A DNA stretch of 64,000 bases from Isoetes taiwanensis (taxonomy: Eukaryota; Streptophyta; Lycopodiopsida; Isoetales; Isoetaceae), in contig JAJEKV010000086.1 in assembly GCA_021234155.1 (NCBI GenBank), positions 4,141,461 through 4,205,460 on the forward strand, in the 5' to 3' direction. This document shows positions 10,720 to 21,638 of this stretch, in pieces. The first letter of the stretch is position 1. Each line of letters begins with the position of its first letter. The position numbers and the translations under genes were made by a program. Below the pieces are notes generated by a model that saw nothing but the letters and a program-made list of their open reading frames with translations, had not been told where the DNA came from and did no database searches.

Positions 10720-13600
10720 CTTAAAATGGAAGACCCTTTTGGGAGCCTCAGTTTAGATGTGTTGAAGTACTGCGCAGAAGGGGATGTATTCATTTTTAGT
10801 GACTTTAATGCCCGCACAGGTAATTGTCAAGCTAGACATTGATGATGTCTCGGATGTTTGCTTAGATGAAAAACTTGATGTGTTATGGGAGAGAACATCT
10901 GAAGATTTATATTCCAAACAGCATGGGAGAGATCCTCCTTGACATCTGCACTATGTGCAAACTTAGCATAATAAATGGCATTCACCAGTTCCCAAGATCA
11001 GGTAGCTTTACTTTCGACAGTCACATGGCGCATAGTACAGTTGATTATCTCCTTGCGAGAAATCTGAATCTTCTTGAAGACTGCTATATAGGAAGCAAAA
11101 TACCGGAATCAGACCATATACCGGTGCATGTAATAATTAAAATACAAGCTGGCATGAGCCAACAGCAGCCTAGCTTCCATCCGAAAATAAAAGTGAGATA
11201 CGATGCACATGAAGCTTATGGAAAGCTCAAAGAAAATATGCTTATGCAAGCTAAATGGACAGGGATTGGAGAAGAGGATGCAAAGGAATTTACGCATTTG
11301 CTAAACCAAGCAGGGCAAGCTGTGTTTGGCCTCACCAAGAGACATCCACAAGGAAGAACATGCAAATCTTGGTGGGATGCAGAGTGTATAGAAGCAAGGA
11401 AGCAGTTACCAAGCAACACCATCTGTAAACCAAAATGGTATAAGAATTTCATTAGAGGCAAAAAGCGCAAGCACTTCAAGGAGAGGCAAGCAAAACTGGT
11501 AGAACAGTTCAAAAGAAGCCCACGATCATTTTGGAGCACGAGAGATAACTTCGGACCAAATTAACCTTGATGAGATAGTTTTGCTAAATTTAGTGAGGGA
11601 CATTTATGAAGTTGATGGTGCGAAGGAATGTTAGTACAAAGACATGGCATGCATCTATTTTTGAGTTAGAAGTTAAAGAAGTTTTGCCAGGGATGGCCAA
11701 TAATAAAGCCCATGATATTGATGGTGTGTGCATTGGGCTCCTCAAATGGGGAGGGGATGTCACCCTATCCACTCTTACAGGCGTACTTAACAGATGTATT
11801 ACACAAGGAATGCCAAGTATTTGGAGATTAAATCGGGTGCATCCCATACATAAAATTTGGGGATAAAAAGAATGTTGCTAACTACTAGGCGATTTTAATA
11901 AGAAGCACGTTCACTAAGATCCTAGGGAATCTGTTGGAGAAGAGGTTGAGTACATGGGCAGAAGAAAAGGAGAAACGCTCACATTGCCAAGCTGGTTTTT
12001 GGAAAAATCACAACACACTTGACCATGCTCTTATCCTTCATGTGCTCATAGAAAAGGCTAAATCCCCAAATACAGCTCTATACATAGCCTTCACCGATTT
12101 TGCAAAGGCTTTTGATACGATCCCGGGAAGTGGCTTTTGCGATAGGATGGTACAAATTGGAGTCCCTCAAGAACTCAGAGCTGCTGTATCACAATTATTC
12201 TCAGAGGTACTGATAAGAATTTCATGGGAAATAGACACAGTGGTAAAGAGCTTGTTGGTGTCGAACAAGGATGCCCGCTATCTCCGACCTTATTCGGACT
12301 TTTCATTGATGAATTAGAAGATTGGTTGAGAGCACATTCACTGACAGGCATAAAAATTGGCGCTTATATAATTCAACTGTTGCTATATGCAGATGACGTA
12401 GTTTTGCTTGCAAACAAAAAACATGCCTTACAGGAACATTTGAATGCTATGGAGCAGTTCTATACATCAAAACAAATGAGAGCTAATGTAATGAAGTCTA
12501 AAATCATGGTGTTTGGTACCATTGATAGGCTGGTATTCACCTAACAGGGTCAGAATTTGGAGACAGTCGAATGTTATAAATATCTCGGCATAGATTTCTC
12601 ATCTAAATATAACTGGAAGGATTGTGTGAAGAGGCGGGTAGCTGGAGGGAAGGCGACATTGTATAGCATGTTGGCAAGATGTAACAAGGCTGCTGCATTG
12701 ACAGAATGGGGGCTGAAAAAGGTATTGTTTAAGACTTTAGTCCAAACAGTACTGTTATATGGAGTGCCCATTTGGGAGCGAAACCTGTCTGCTAAGATGT
12801 GGTGCCATCTTGAATCTATTCAAAAAATATTTCTGCGGGAGGAAATTGGGATTAAGGCTCAGACATCGTATGCTATCATGTTAGCGGAAGCTGGGATGCT
12901 TACAGTTGAAGTCGAGGCGTTGTTTCAAGCGGTGAATTTTGTTAATAGGCTGGAGGAACAGTCGACGGAGTGCCTCTCGCACCAGGCCATATTGGGATCC
13001 GAACAAAAAGGATGGTTATATGATCCTAAACAATGGGCAAGCAAGTGGGGGCTGTCGAATGACAATGGGCCGAGAGACAAAAAAGAAGCAAGAAGACTTC
13101 TGGAAGGGCTGGCAATTGGGTGCCTCTGGGCATCTCCAGGTAGCAGGAAGGTAAAATACAAGAATGAAGTAAACCAGCTTATAGAATACAAAAGTCAAGG
13201 ATATCTAAATTCGGATATTCCTAAGTTCTACAAACAGATAATTTCCAAGTATAGGACAAGTTCACATAGATTAGAGATTGAGAGGGGCCGATGGTTCAAG
13301 CTCCCAGCAGAATTCAGAACATGCAAAGTATGCTCGTCAGGAGATGTAGCAGATGAGTGTCATGCACTCCTACATTGTTCAGCCTATATGCACATAAGAG
13401 AGAGTTTTAGCATTCAAGCTCTAGATTTCCATTCGTTATTGTGTATACCACCTGCAGTGCTAAGACCTTATTTAAGAACGGTGGACACACACCGATCCCT
13501 TCTATTAGAGTTGTAAATACTTATATTTCAGGCTCCACGGCCTCTCAAGGCTCAAAAGAGCAATAGAACTAAATAAATAAATAAATTAAACTAATTAATT
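10720..13600 (+). pseudogene. 5'-truncated LINE: endonuclease C-terminal part plus reverse transcriptase (copy A)
   Basis: The APE-type endonuclease begins mid-domain with FSDFNARTG (about 10795-10820) and SDHIPV (about 11110). The RT follows with FTDFAKAFDT (about 12090-12120), the GCPLSPTLFGLFIDEL box (about 12268-12315) and the catalytic YADD (about 12388). Near the C-terminus is a Cys/His cluster CKVC...ECHALLHC (about 13320-13380). Frameshifts near 11560-11640 and 12240-12260, and in-frame stops (for example after VANY and after RLVFT), kill it. The element ends with an AAAT-type tail (about 13568-13600). Ordinary non-LTR retrotransposon debris, but in three positions in this window. Confidence 0.85.
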
Positions 13601-13656
13601 TTCAAACCAAATATTACGCTCGAGTCATGAACTACCAAATGTTAAATGTCCAGAGC

Positions 13657-14514
13657 GTTCCCGTTCCAACACGCGTTCCCATGCTTGAGGCGTTCCGGGA
13701 ACTTCTCCTTACGTTCCCAAAGTGTGTCTTACCGGGAACGTCATTGGGAACTCCGTTCCCGACGTTCCGGTTACAACGTTCCCAACATGGGAAAAGAAAA
13801 ATAAAATTTCAACATTATCAAATGACCTAAAAGTTAAATTTTACAAGAAAATAAAACCTAAAATAAATTGGCGGTTGTGGATATGGTGGAAGATAGTGAC
13901 GTCTGAGTTTTTTCTTCAAGAAACAGGTCGAAATCAACAGTTTTAACAAGGAAACAAGTCGAAACCATAAATTTACATGTCTAGAGGTTGAAATCTTTTA
14001 GTTTCTCTGATTCTTTTTTGAATTTTTGTGCAAAAGGCGGAGCTTGCAAACCAAGCCCTCCAGCCAGGTACCACGTTTTTTATCTTTCTGATACTTGTCT
14101 TTGTCTTTGAATAGATACTTGTTCTTCTGATTCTTGTCTGATACTTGTCTTTCTTCTAATACTTGTCTTTGTCTTCTGAATAAAGAATGTGATTGTCATA
14201 AGCCTATTTGTGTTGTAAAGACTTCTTAATGTTTTAGCATGTGGGTTTTTAACTAATATCTATTACTATATGTCGGATTGTACTTTGTACTGCCAGTTTG
14301 TGTTGCTATTTAAGGTTTATAATTTCCATATAAAATAAATTTGATAAACAAAGTAAAGCAAGTAAAAAAGTACAAGTATAATAGTTGGGAACTCCATTTT
14401 TAAGATTAAAAGGTTCAAATTCACGTTCCGGCAGTTCCCGTTCCCGCCCGTTCCAGTTCCGGTTCCGGGGAGAAGGTCCACGTGATGAAAACGTTCCCGA
14501 TCCGGGTATCTATG
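13657..14514. mobile_element. 858-bp GTTCC-rich non-autonomous insertion (copy A)
   Basis: Flanked by CCAGAGC on both sides (13650-13656 and 14515-14521), 7 identical bases of a probable 8-bp target duplication. Remnant C lacks the insert and shows a near-empty site at 29625-29640. Both ends are crowded with GTTCC/GTTCCC/GGAAC motifs (about ten in the first 130 bases, about seven in the last 90). No clear terminal inverted repeat is visible. The 8-bp duplication suggests a hAT-like mobiliser; this is inference. There is no coding capacity. Confidence 0.6.
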
Positions 14515-14612
14515 CCAGAGCAAGAGACAAGTCAGTATCAAGACCTAGCAATTGTTGAGCATTATTATGAGGCATTAAACATTCATAGTATCATAAATTT
14601 AGAACTAAAGAA

Positions 14613-16354
14613 TAGAATAGAATAGAATATGATTTTATCGTCCACGGAGACCAACTGGCCTATGGGACCCAAGTACAAAGAGAGAGCAGCAGGCGTATTA
14701 CTACCAGGATTAAAAAACCCCCGCCCCGAAGGGTTTTCGGGGGAAAAACCTTAGTAGCAATAAGGATGCCGACATCCGCACTGATTATATACATAATCAC
14801 AAGTACTGGTGAGGTTAATGTCGGACGGGGGCATAAGCGAGTCCGCGTATCCATTACCTCACGAGGTAACGATCCCAACAAGCCTACAGAGGCCGTGCTC
14901 ATTAGCTCATGCAAGGGCGATGGGGCACAACTAACCGAAAGCATACCGAGCCGGATATGCTCGCGTCGGACGAACAGGCACGGAGGCGTGACTTTCATCC
15001 TCAATGGCGCCCTGTTGACGGCATTGGCGGACTCTGTCCCTCACGCGGCTCGAATCCATCTCCCCTGTCTCAATGCGGAGGTGGTGTGCACTGTCGCGAA
15101 TGGAAGCAATCACCCTGCGCTTTTTCATGGGTAGATGGGTGCACGGGTAGTGGTGTGGGCCCCTCGTGAGCATGGGATTAACTGGCTGCCGATAATTTGC
15201 CACCTTGACATGTGAGCCGGGGCCTCTGCATCCCAAAGCTTGGCCATGAAGCAAGCATCAAATCTTGCTTCAAGGCGTAGCGTTTCCTTCGGTGTATATG
15301 CGGTCCACATCGTGTGCCCTGCACATTCCATAGCGAGAACCACCGGGCTTGCTTGTCTTTCCAAAGAGCTTTGAGTGCGGGCCCATCGCCTTCGCCAAAG
15401 CAAGGTTGGGCAGCCGTAGGGCTTCATCCATAGCCCCCACCTTCCGGAAGTAAATAATGTGACGTTCCAAAGCTGACCCTCAGTAATGGAAGGAAGCCTG
15501 TCTCCGGAGCAAGATCGATATGGGACCGTGGATTTCACTCCCGGTGCAGGGCCAAGAAGGCCTTACTCAGACTGCTCTAGATCGTTCCAAGTGGTGAGGG
15601 ATATCACGGCCCCCACATACGCCCCATATAGGAGACCCGGTTCAACCAAGGCCCTGAACAAGTGTGCACGGTGACCCCATGCATCTGACTACGCCTTGTA
15701 TTTGTTGTTTTGCATTGCATCTGAGGGGGCTTTCCGGACTGCGGTGACCCGTAAACGATGGATGCATCCCGGTGTGTGGTAGTAGAAAACTCAATGCCCA
15801 AATACTTATAAGACTAAGCCACCTCCACTACACCCCTGGTAAGTGCATGAGGGAAGGCGTGGGTGCCGGATGATGGGACCCGGCGGCACCCTTGTCTTGG
15901 CCAAGTTAACTCTCATGTCGAGTAAATTGGCGAGAAAGTGTCCAAAGCATCCGGTGGCGTTGCATGTCCTCTGGGGGTATATGCGAGCGGTCAACATCAT
16001 CGGCATATATGAGTTGCGGATTATGTGGTGCATCAATGGCGCCTCCCCGTGCTCGCCTAGCCATTCTTCTAGCTGGTCAATGTACAAGCCAAGAGCGCCG
16101 GTGATAGAGGGCAGCCCCGGCGCACCCAATGCTACTAACAACGGGCTCCCCGACAAAGGTGTGAGACGGCCGGAGCAAGCCTCGTGATAGTGCGTATATA
16201 GCATTACGCAAGTCGGCGGGGGTCCCTAGGCTGTCTCAATCTATCCCACAACTTATCCCAGAGGCTTTGTGTCAAAAAGCCTTTTGCGAAATCCACAAAG
16301 CAACATGCAGATTCAAGGCCGATTAGGCTATCCTCTATGAGTGTTCGCAGAGTG
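14613..16354 (-). mobile_element. Truncated, decayed LINE inserted only in copy A
   Basis: Copy B has AACTAAAGAAAGAGG at the empty site; copy A is interrupted there by about 1.74 kb. Read on the minus strand, the insert carries decayed RT pieces: CCFVDFAKGF (about 16260-16300) and LYIDQLEEWLGEHG (about 16040-16085), related to the LINE RT at 10.7-13.6 kb but GC-rich and broken by frameshifts. Its 3' tail on the minus strand is an ATTCT repeat (14613-14630). A short duplication (AAGAA) flanks it. It inserted after the A/B duplication. Confidence 0.75.
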
Positions 16355-18440
16355 AAGAAAGAGGTAGGTTTGAGTTTGTTAGATGTAGCAAGTAATAACA
16401 CGCAGGTTATGAGTTGTATGGACTTGGTTTAAGCGTTCTTAGGGTGCAAAATCGGCAAAAATCTCAAGACTAATTAGAAATCCCATTGTGGACTGTGCCA
16501 TGGCAGGGCATCCTGAAACAAAGGTAAATTGTACCAGCCTTGCATTTATGGAAGCATCTATTGCAATGCATTGCAATTGGTAGCAAAGGTCAAAAGATAT
16601 TTTAAGTAGAAAGCATCAACTATCGTCTAGATAATAAACTAAGATAATGTAAAATAGGGAGTTTTTGGGTAAAATCGTATCATTTAAGAACCACAAAAGT
16701 ATTCAAAAAGGTAGCCAGTACATGTTACTACCTGTGTAATATCTCAATAAAAGGTAATGTTTTAGAATCGATGTATTTAATTTGGCATTCGATAGTATTA
16801 TTTTTATTTTAACTTTGAAGATTAACACATTCTTGACATTTATTTTGGATTTTTGAATTGGTTTTAATGAAAAGAAAAATGAAAAAGTACCGAATTCTGA
16901 AGTACCCAGTTTAGGTACCTTTGCAGGTTCCAAAATTGGTACACCCTAACATAGTTTTACTCTTCTATCTATTGAAGTAAACGCCCAAGAATATGGACCA
17001 CACCATAGTAAGGGTTATTAAACAAATGAACAATAAATAAAGATGAAACATTCAGCTATAGTCCCAGACTCTTCTTTATGCAACTACACTTTAGTGTAAG
17101 CCTCCAAAAAGATAATTGTCAAATATTCATGGCTATGTGATTCTCAGGTACAACGTTCGTATCTACATTTTTCTAGGAGTCTAGGAATGAAAAAAGTCTT
17201 TATAAACTTTCACAAAATCTTAGATCTAATGCCCATGAATAGTGGGCCATCCTTCCTGAAGCTTTCCAAGAAAAGCAAAGGACAATGCTTTTGTGTACAC
17301 AACTTTGTAGAGGTATAGTAAAACACCCATCAAGGTTTAGTAAAGTTCCAGCCACACAGTTTCATCCACACAACTTGGTTGAACTACTATATGATTTTTT
17401 TTGCCATTGTATACTTTTTTATTGTTGCTTCTTTATCATCGTATTCTTTATAGAATCTCAATGAACACGAACCTAACAAAAGTCTAATGATGCAATATAC
17501 AGTTGGTCTCATTAAGTTTGCCCAATTCGTTTGGTATTGCAGGAGGGTATTCTCGCAATGGTGGAAACTATGATTCTGGTATTGTATCTTCTTTTTTATT
17601 TTGTGAGGGTGTTGGGATGTGTGCCAGGGAACGCCGCATGTTACGCCGCATGCGGCGTTCCCTTCCCCCCTTGCGGGACTTTTTTTGGTGTGCGTGTGGT
17701 CTTTTGTCTTCCTCCTCTGCTACGGTATTTCGATTTTCAAATTCCAGTGGGAAGAAGCAGCATAGGCGGGCGGTCATGGACCTGGCCTGGCCCATGCTTC
17801 TCTAATGGAGGAAATGATTTTCGTATGTTTGTCTGCGATGGCAAGACACCCATTTTTTCCTTCGGCCCCTTTTGAGGTACCTTTTTCTCGGTTCCTTTTT
17901 TTTGCCAGCTACATTCAACTAGGAAAATGCTGAAAGAAACAATAGTTTTACGGCACAAGGGTCGTCTTTGAAAAAAGGATTTGGCGTTATGGAGCTCCAT
18001 AGCAGGAGAAGAGGTTGCCATGACTCATTATGCATGCCGTGTAATGGGAATTGATCTGGAATTTAAGGTCAGTCTTCAATCACATTGGTGAGCTTCTGCA
18101 CAATCATAAGACCAATCGGGTAATAGTTTTGTAAGTCACCCCCTCTTATGCTTTCTTGATTTCTTCCTATTTTTGTGATGTTGGCAGATGGCTTCGACCT
18201 CCATAGCTGGACATGTGTATGCTGGAGTGGTTGGTGCACCCTGGACTACCACATTCGTCGGATCTATCAATCCTACGGCCCAGACTGTATGTTGGAGCCT
18301 CTGGACACCTCTCGTTTCGATTATGCTCAATTATGATTGGGGACGCCTATGATTTTAAGATGTCGAATACGAGTTTGCCTAAGGTTTTGATGGTATATCG
18401 TGCCTCTATACGGTTTCATTTAAGCTTTTAGAATATGAAA
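16355..18440. other. Non-coding unit tail (copy A), with a 128-bp deletion relative to copy B
   Basis: AT-rich, with no credible coding region. It matches 47289-49495 in copy B and, up to about 17480, remnant C (29735-31010). At about 16582 copy A lacks about 128 bases present in B and C (from GATCGCTCATAC to the end of the segment shared with the Copia interior). The stretch 17640-17690 (GCGGCG-rich) differs from copy B by several indels. Confidence 0.5.
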
Positions 18441-18520
18441 TACGGGGATTCGAACCTCTACTAAAATAACTCAATGTCCTAATAAGACTACTTTAACCAA
18501 TCTAACTAGTGAGCTAATGT
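18441..18520 (-). repeat. tRNA-like sequence, probable SINE head or tRNA relic (copy A)
   Basis: On the minus strand a degenerate A box (TAGCTCACTAGTTAGATTGG) is followed about 40 bases later by a good B box, GAGGTTCGAATCCCC. The spacing fits a tRNA, but cloverleaf stems look imperfect and no anticodon can be set with confidence, so a pol III-type SINE head or dead tRNA is more likely than a working gene. Confidence 0.4.
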
Positions 18521-18568
18521 GACTATTTTTTATCTTAAATCTATGTTTTTTTTTTATAATAACCCATT

Positions 18569-18850
18569 CACTACAAGAGGATGAGGGTTTGGCGTCAGAA
18601 AAATCGTCAGAGAAATTGAATGATTATGTCCTGACGATTATCCTGACGATTATCCTGACGATTAAATTCCTGACGATATATCGTCAGAAGAAAACGTCAG
18701 TCAAATCGTCAGAAATGAAACGTCACATGTAGCGTCAGAAAAATCGTCAGAAAAATCGTCGATTTTTTTCATCGATGTAACGTCAGCATTTTTCGTCGTC
18801 CGGAATAAACTTGTCGGTCTGCGTCGGACAAAACGTCGGGAAAAAACGTT
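18569..18850. mobile_element. CACTA-type terminus with CGTCAG subterminal array (copy A)
   Basis: CACTACAAGAGG at 18569 matches the canonical 5' end of plant CACTA (En/Spm) elements. It is followed by about 250 bases packed with CGTCAG and its reverse complement CTGACG, as expected of transposase-binding subterminal repeats. No matching TCTTGTAGTG end was found. In this copy the distal repeats are decayed (GTCGG or GTCGT in place of GTCAG). Confidence 0.65.
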
Positions 18851-19828
18851 TTTTTTTTTTTACATTTTTAATCATAACAATTGATCCAAAAGCCTGTTTT
18901 GAGTGAAATTTGTTGCATTGGAAAGCTCTCTTATAGATCTCTGACATGATATATGATTGAATAAAGTTTGGTTAAATTATCTGGTTGAAAAGCTTAACGT
19001 TTTGGCTGGCTTTAGTTATGGTTTATTCAGTGTAACCTCCATTTGAAAACCTCTCGGGATTACTTACCTAGTAATTAATCTTTTGGTATTATAAACACTA
19101 TGGATAAATGTAGATTCTATAAAAGATAATAATTATGATGGTAAACTTTGAATCAACAGGAGAGTTGACCACTCATGCTAAACCTTCCTTTCCTTAAGCA
19201 TTGTTTGGAAGTCACTATGTTGAAGTTCAGAAGATCCCTGGTCATGATATCTCAAAATTTAGCATCACTTTGCTTCTTTTAGTTCCATTCGCTATTCATT
19301 CTTGAACTTGCCCCTTGCTACATACCATAATCCCCTAGCCATTATTTCCATCCCTACACCCATGCCATATTTTTATCCCATGTTCACCTTTTTGTTATGA
19401 ATCCACTCCTTGAATACTTTTGCATAGACCATTTTCTTATTTTCCCATGCATAACCCTTGGGACTATTTACCTTCATCATTTTTGCTTTCCACCCCACAA
19501 CCCTTGTTCTATAATTTCTCACCTTTGCCCTTTTGTCCACCATTCATCCTTTATTATAAAGTTTTAGTGTATGTCGTGCATAAAACCCTAAAACTTTCGA
19601 TGGCCCAGATCTGATCTACCATTTTTCTCCGTTTCCAATGCCCCAATCCGACCGCCTGTGCCAGATTCAATCGATTCCAAGCTTCAATCCAGCCTGGCTA
19701 TGGCAGCTGCGGGAGATTCTTGATGGGTTTTGTTGCCGTATTGAATTGGGTTTTCAGACCAAGTACTTAAAAAGCTTCATTCCGGCATGGCGATGGAGAT
19801 TCGGGATGGGCTATGCGTGAATATGAAT
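18851..19828. other. End of duplicated unit A; breakpoint near 19828
   Basis: No gene seen. Sequence matches copy B (to 50893) with very few differences, then stops matching after GTGAATATGAAT. That position marks the right edge of the shared unit. Confidence 0.7.
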
Positions 19829-21638
19829 GCGTCTCCGAGACCGCGGTCGCACAAATGCGAATACTTCAAAAGTTCAATCGCATGATGCAAATACTTCACA
19901 ACTCAAGATGAGGGATTTATGGTGGATGCATTATGCAATATCAAGAAATATTCCAACCAGAACAATTTAACTAATAAAAGAAAAGCAACTAAAGGAACTT
20001 GGACAAGGAAAAGTACGTAAACTCAACCAAGAAAAAACTAATCCTTTAGTCGAAAATGTTCAAAAAGTCGAGGATAAGGGACTCTTGGGGAAGCCATACA
20101 CCTCATAATTCACTAGAACAAACCTGCCTTTAAGGGTCGTAAGAGTGGGAGAATAACCTGCATATCATGGGACGTAAACAAAGCACTTGGAGCCAAAAAA
20201 TTAAATTTCATCCTCTACTATTATATCATGGCAAACATTTGTGTAAAGCTTACCACAAAAGAGTGTGATCGAGTGATTGGGCATCGATTGAAGCAAATGT
20301 ATTTAGTAAGCACATAGAACCATGCATAAAGCACAAGTAATAGTCGACGTCATACGAAAAAACAAAAATAAACAAAATGGATATGAAGAGTTGTGCACAA
20401 AAATGCACATGAAGGGCCTCTATTATTGTTAAAGGCAACCCACATGTAAAGAATCAAGAGCCCAAACGTGCATGAAGCACAAAAAATGCCTATGAAGAAT
20501 TATGAAAGGCCATTGTTACCATATAAGACATGCGCCATTACGAGGGGCGTGATGACTATCAATTTTAGGGCAAATGCATTCAAAGGAGAGAAAATACTCA
20601 AAATGCGTGCAATAAATTATGGATACCAAAGGCCATCATAAACTTATATAAGACATGGGTCATTATGAGGGGGCCTGCTTGTCCATTTACCAACAACTTA
20701 GAGCAAACTAGTATTTAAGACTTGGATGGTAAAACGTGCAAAACCATATATTTAATTCAATGCAACCACGAAATGCACATGAAAAAAGGAGGCATCGAAC
20801 CTGAAACCATAAACCAGAAACTATGCATCTCTACCAATCAGCCAACCAAGTTTATAGAATGTAAAAAACAACTGTTTATTTAGAATCGAACCTGGAAGTC
20901 AGAAGCCCGTGTTACAATCCCGGATTACCGCAGTAGCCACGGAAATAGAAAGAAGCTAGAACGAGGAGACCACAGAATGAAATGGCTCACCGAAGGAAGC
21001 TACTATCGGTAGGAACCCCGTTGTTTTGAAACCATCCGATGCATGCATTCTTAAGTGAATCTTGGCATAGGCTCGATCCGGAGACGACCACAAACAAAAA
21101 CAAAGGATGGAATCAACCCAAGCCAAAGAAGACCTCACCGAAAATCGAGGATTTAGTTGCTTGCCAAGAAACGGGGCATATAGAACAAAGGGTTTATCTA
21201 GCAATCGTTTCATCCTCTAAACCAAGATAAATAGGCGGTCCAAGCAGAAAGGAATAGGCAAAAAGGGGGTTTCAGCAAAGAACGGCCACGACCAAGAAGT
21301 TTAAGAAACTAAGTAAAGCCCCAAATCATTTCAAAAATCCGTGCCACAAAGATATAGAAGAGAATAGCAACTTATCTAGAAAAATCGCTTTATATTGTTG
21401 AAGAACAGTTGCCCGTCGAATCTTGGCAAACAAAATCCGACGAAGTTACTCTGCAACTATAGTCTAAAGTCGGCCAACACCACCCCACCCAAAGCCAAAT
21501 CCAAAGGGGCCAGCACCACCGACCCAAAGCCAAATCCAAAAGGGGCGAGAACTATCCAGGTACTCGATAAGCGTGAATGCCTACTTCTTAATCCGCCTAG
21601 GCTGCCTAGTGCCAGGATTGTAACAACAGATTAGATGC
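19829..21638. other. Spacer: no recognised gene; small local repeats
   Basis: Only short ORFs without recognisable motifs. Two diverged copies of an about 120-base segment (about 20505-20580 and 20625-20705, each with ATATAAGACATG and CATTA-GAGGGG) lie in tandem. A 31-base direct repeat (CCCAAAGCCAAATCCAAA...) is present twice at about 21486-21550. The right end is likely the 3' UTR of the following minus-strand LINE. Confidence 0.4.

Noticed and set aside
14725-14752. Bacterial-type terminator (CCCCGAAGGGTTTTCGGGG hairpin)
   Set aside because: It lies inside a decayed plant LINE insertion; no prokaryotic context.
17503-17875. Coding exon around the splice-like TTGCAG at about 17540
   Set aside because: Frames differ between copies A and B through clustered indels and no domain is seen.
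18441-18520. Functional tRNA gene
   Set aside because: B box is good but the A box and stems are degenerate and no anticodon is convincing.
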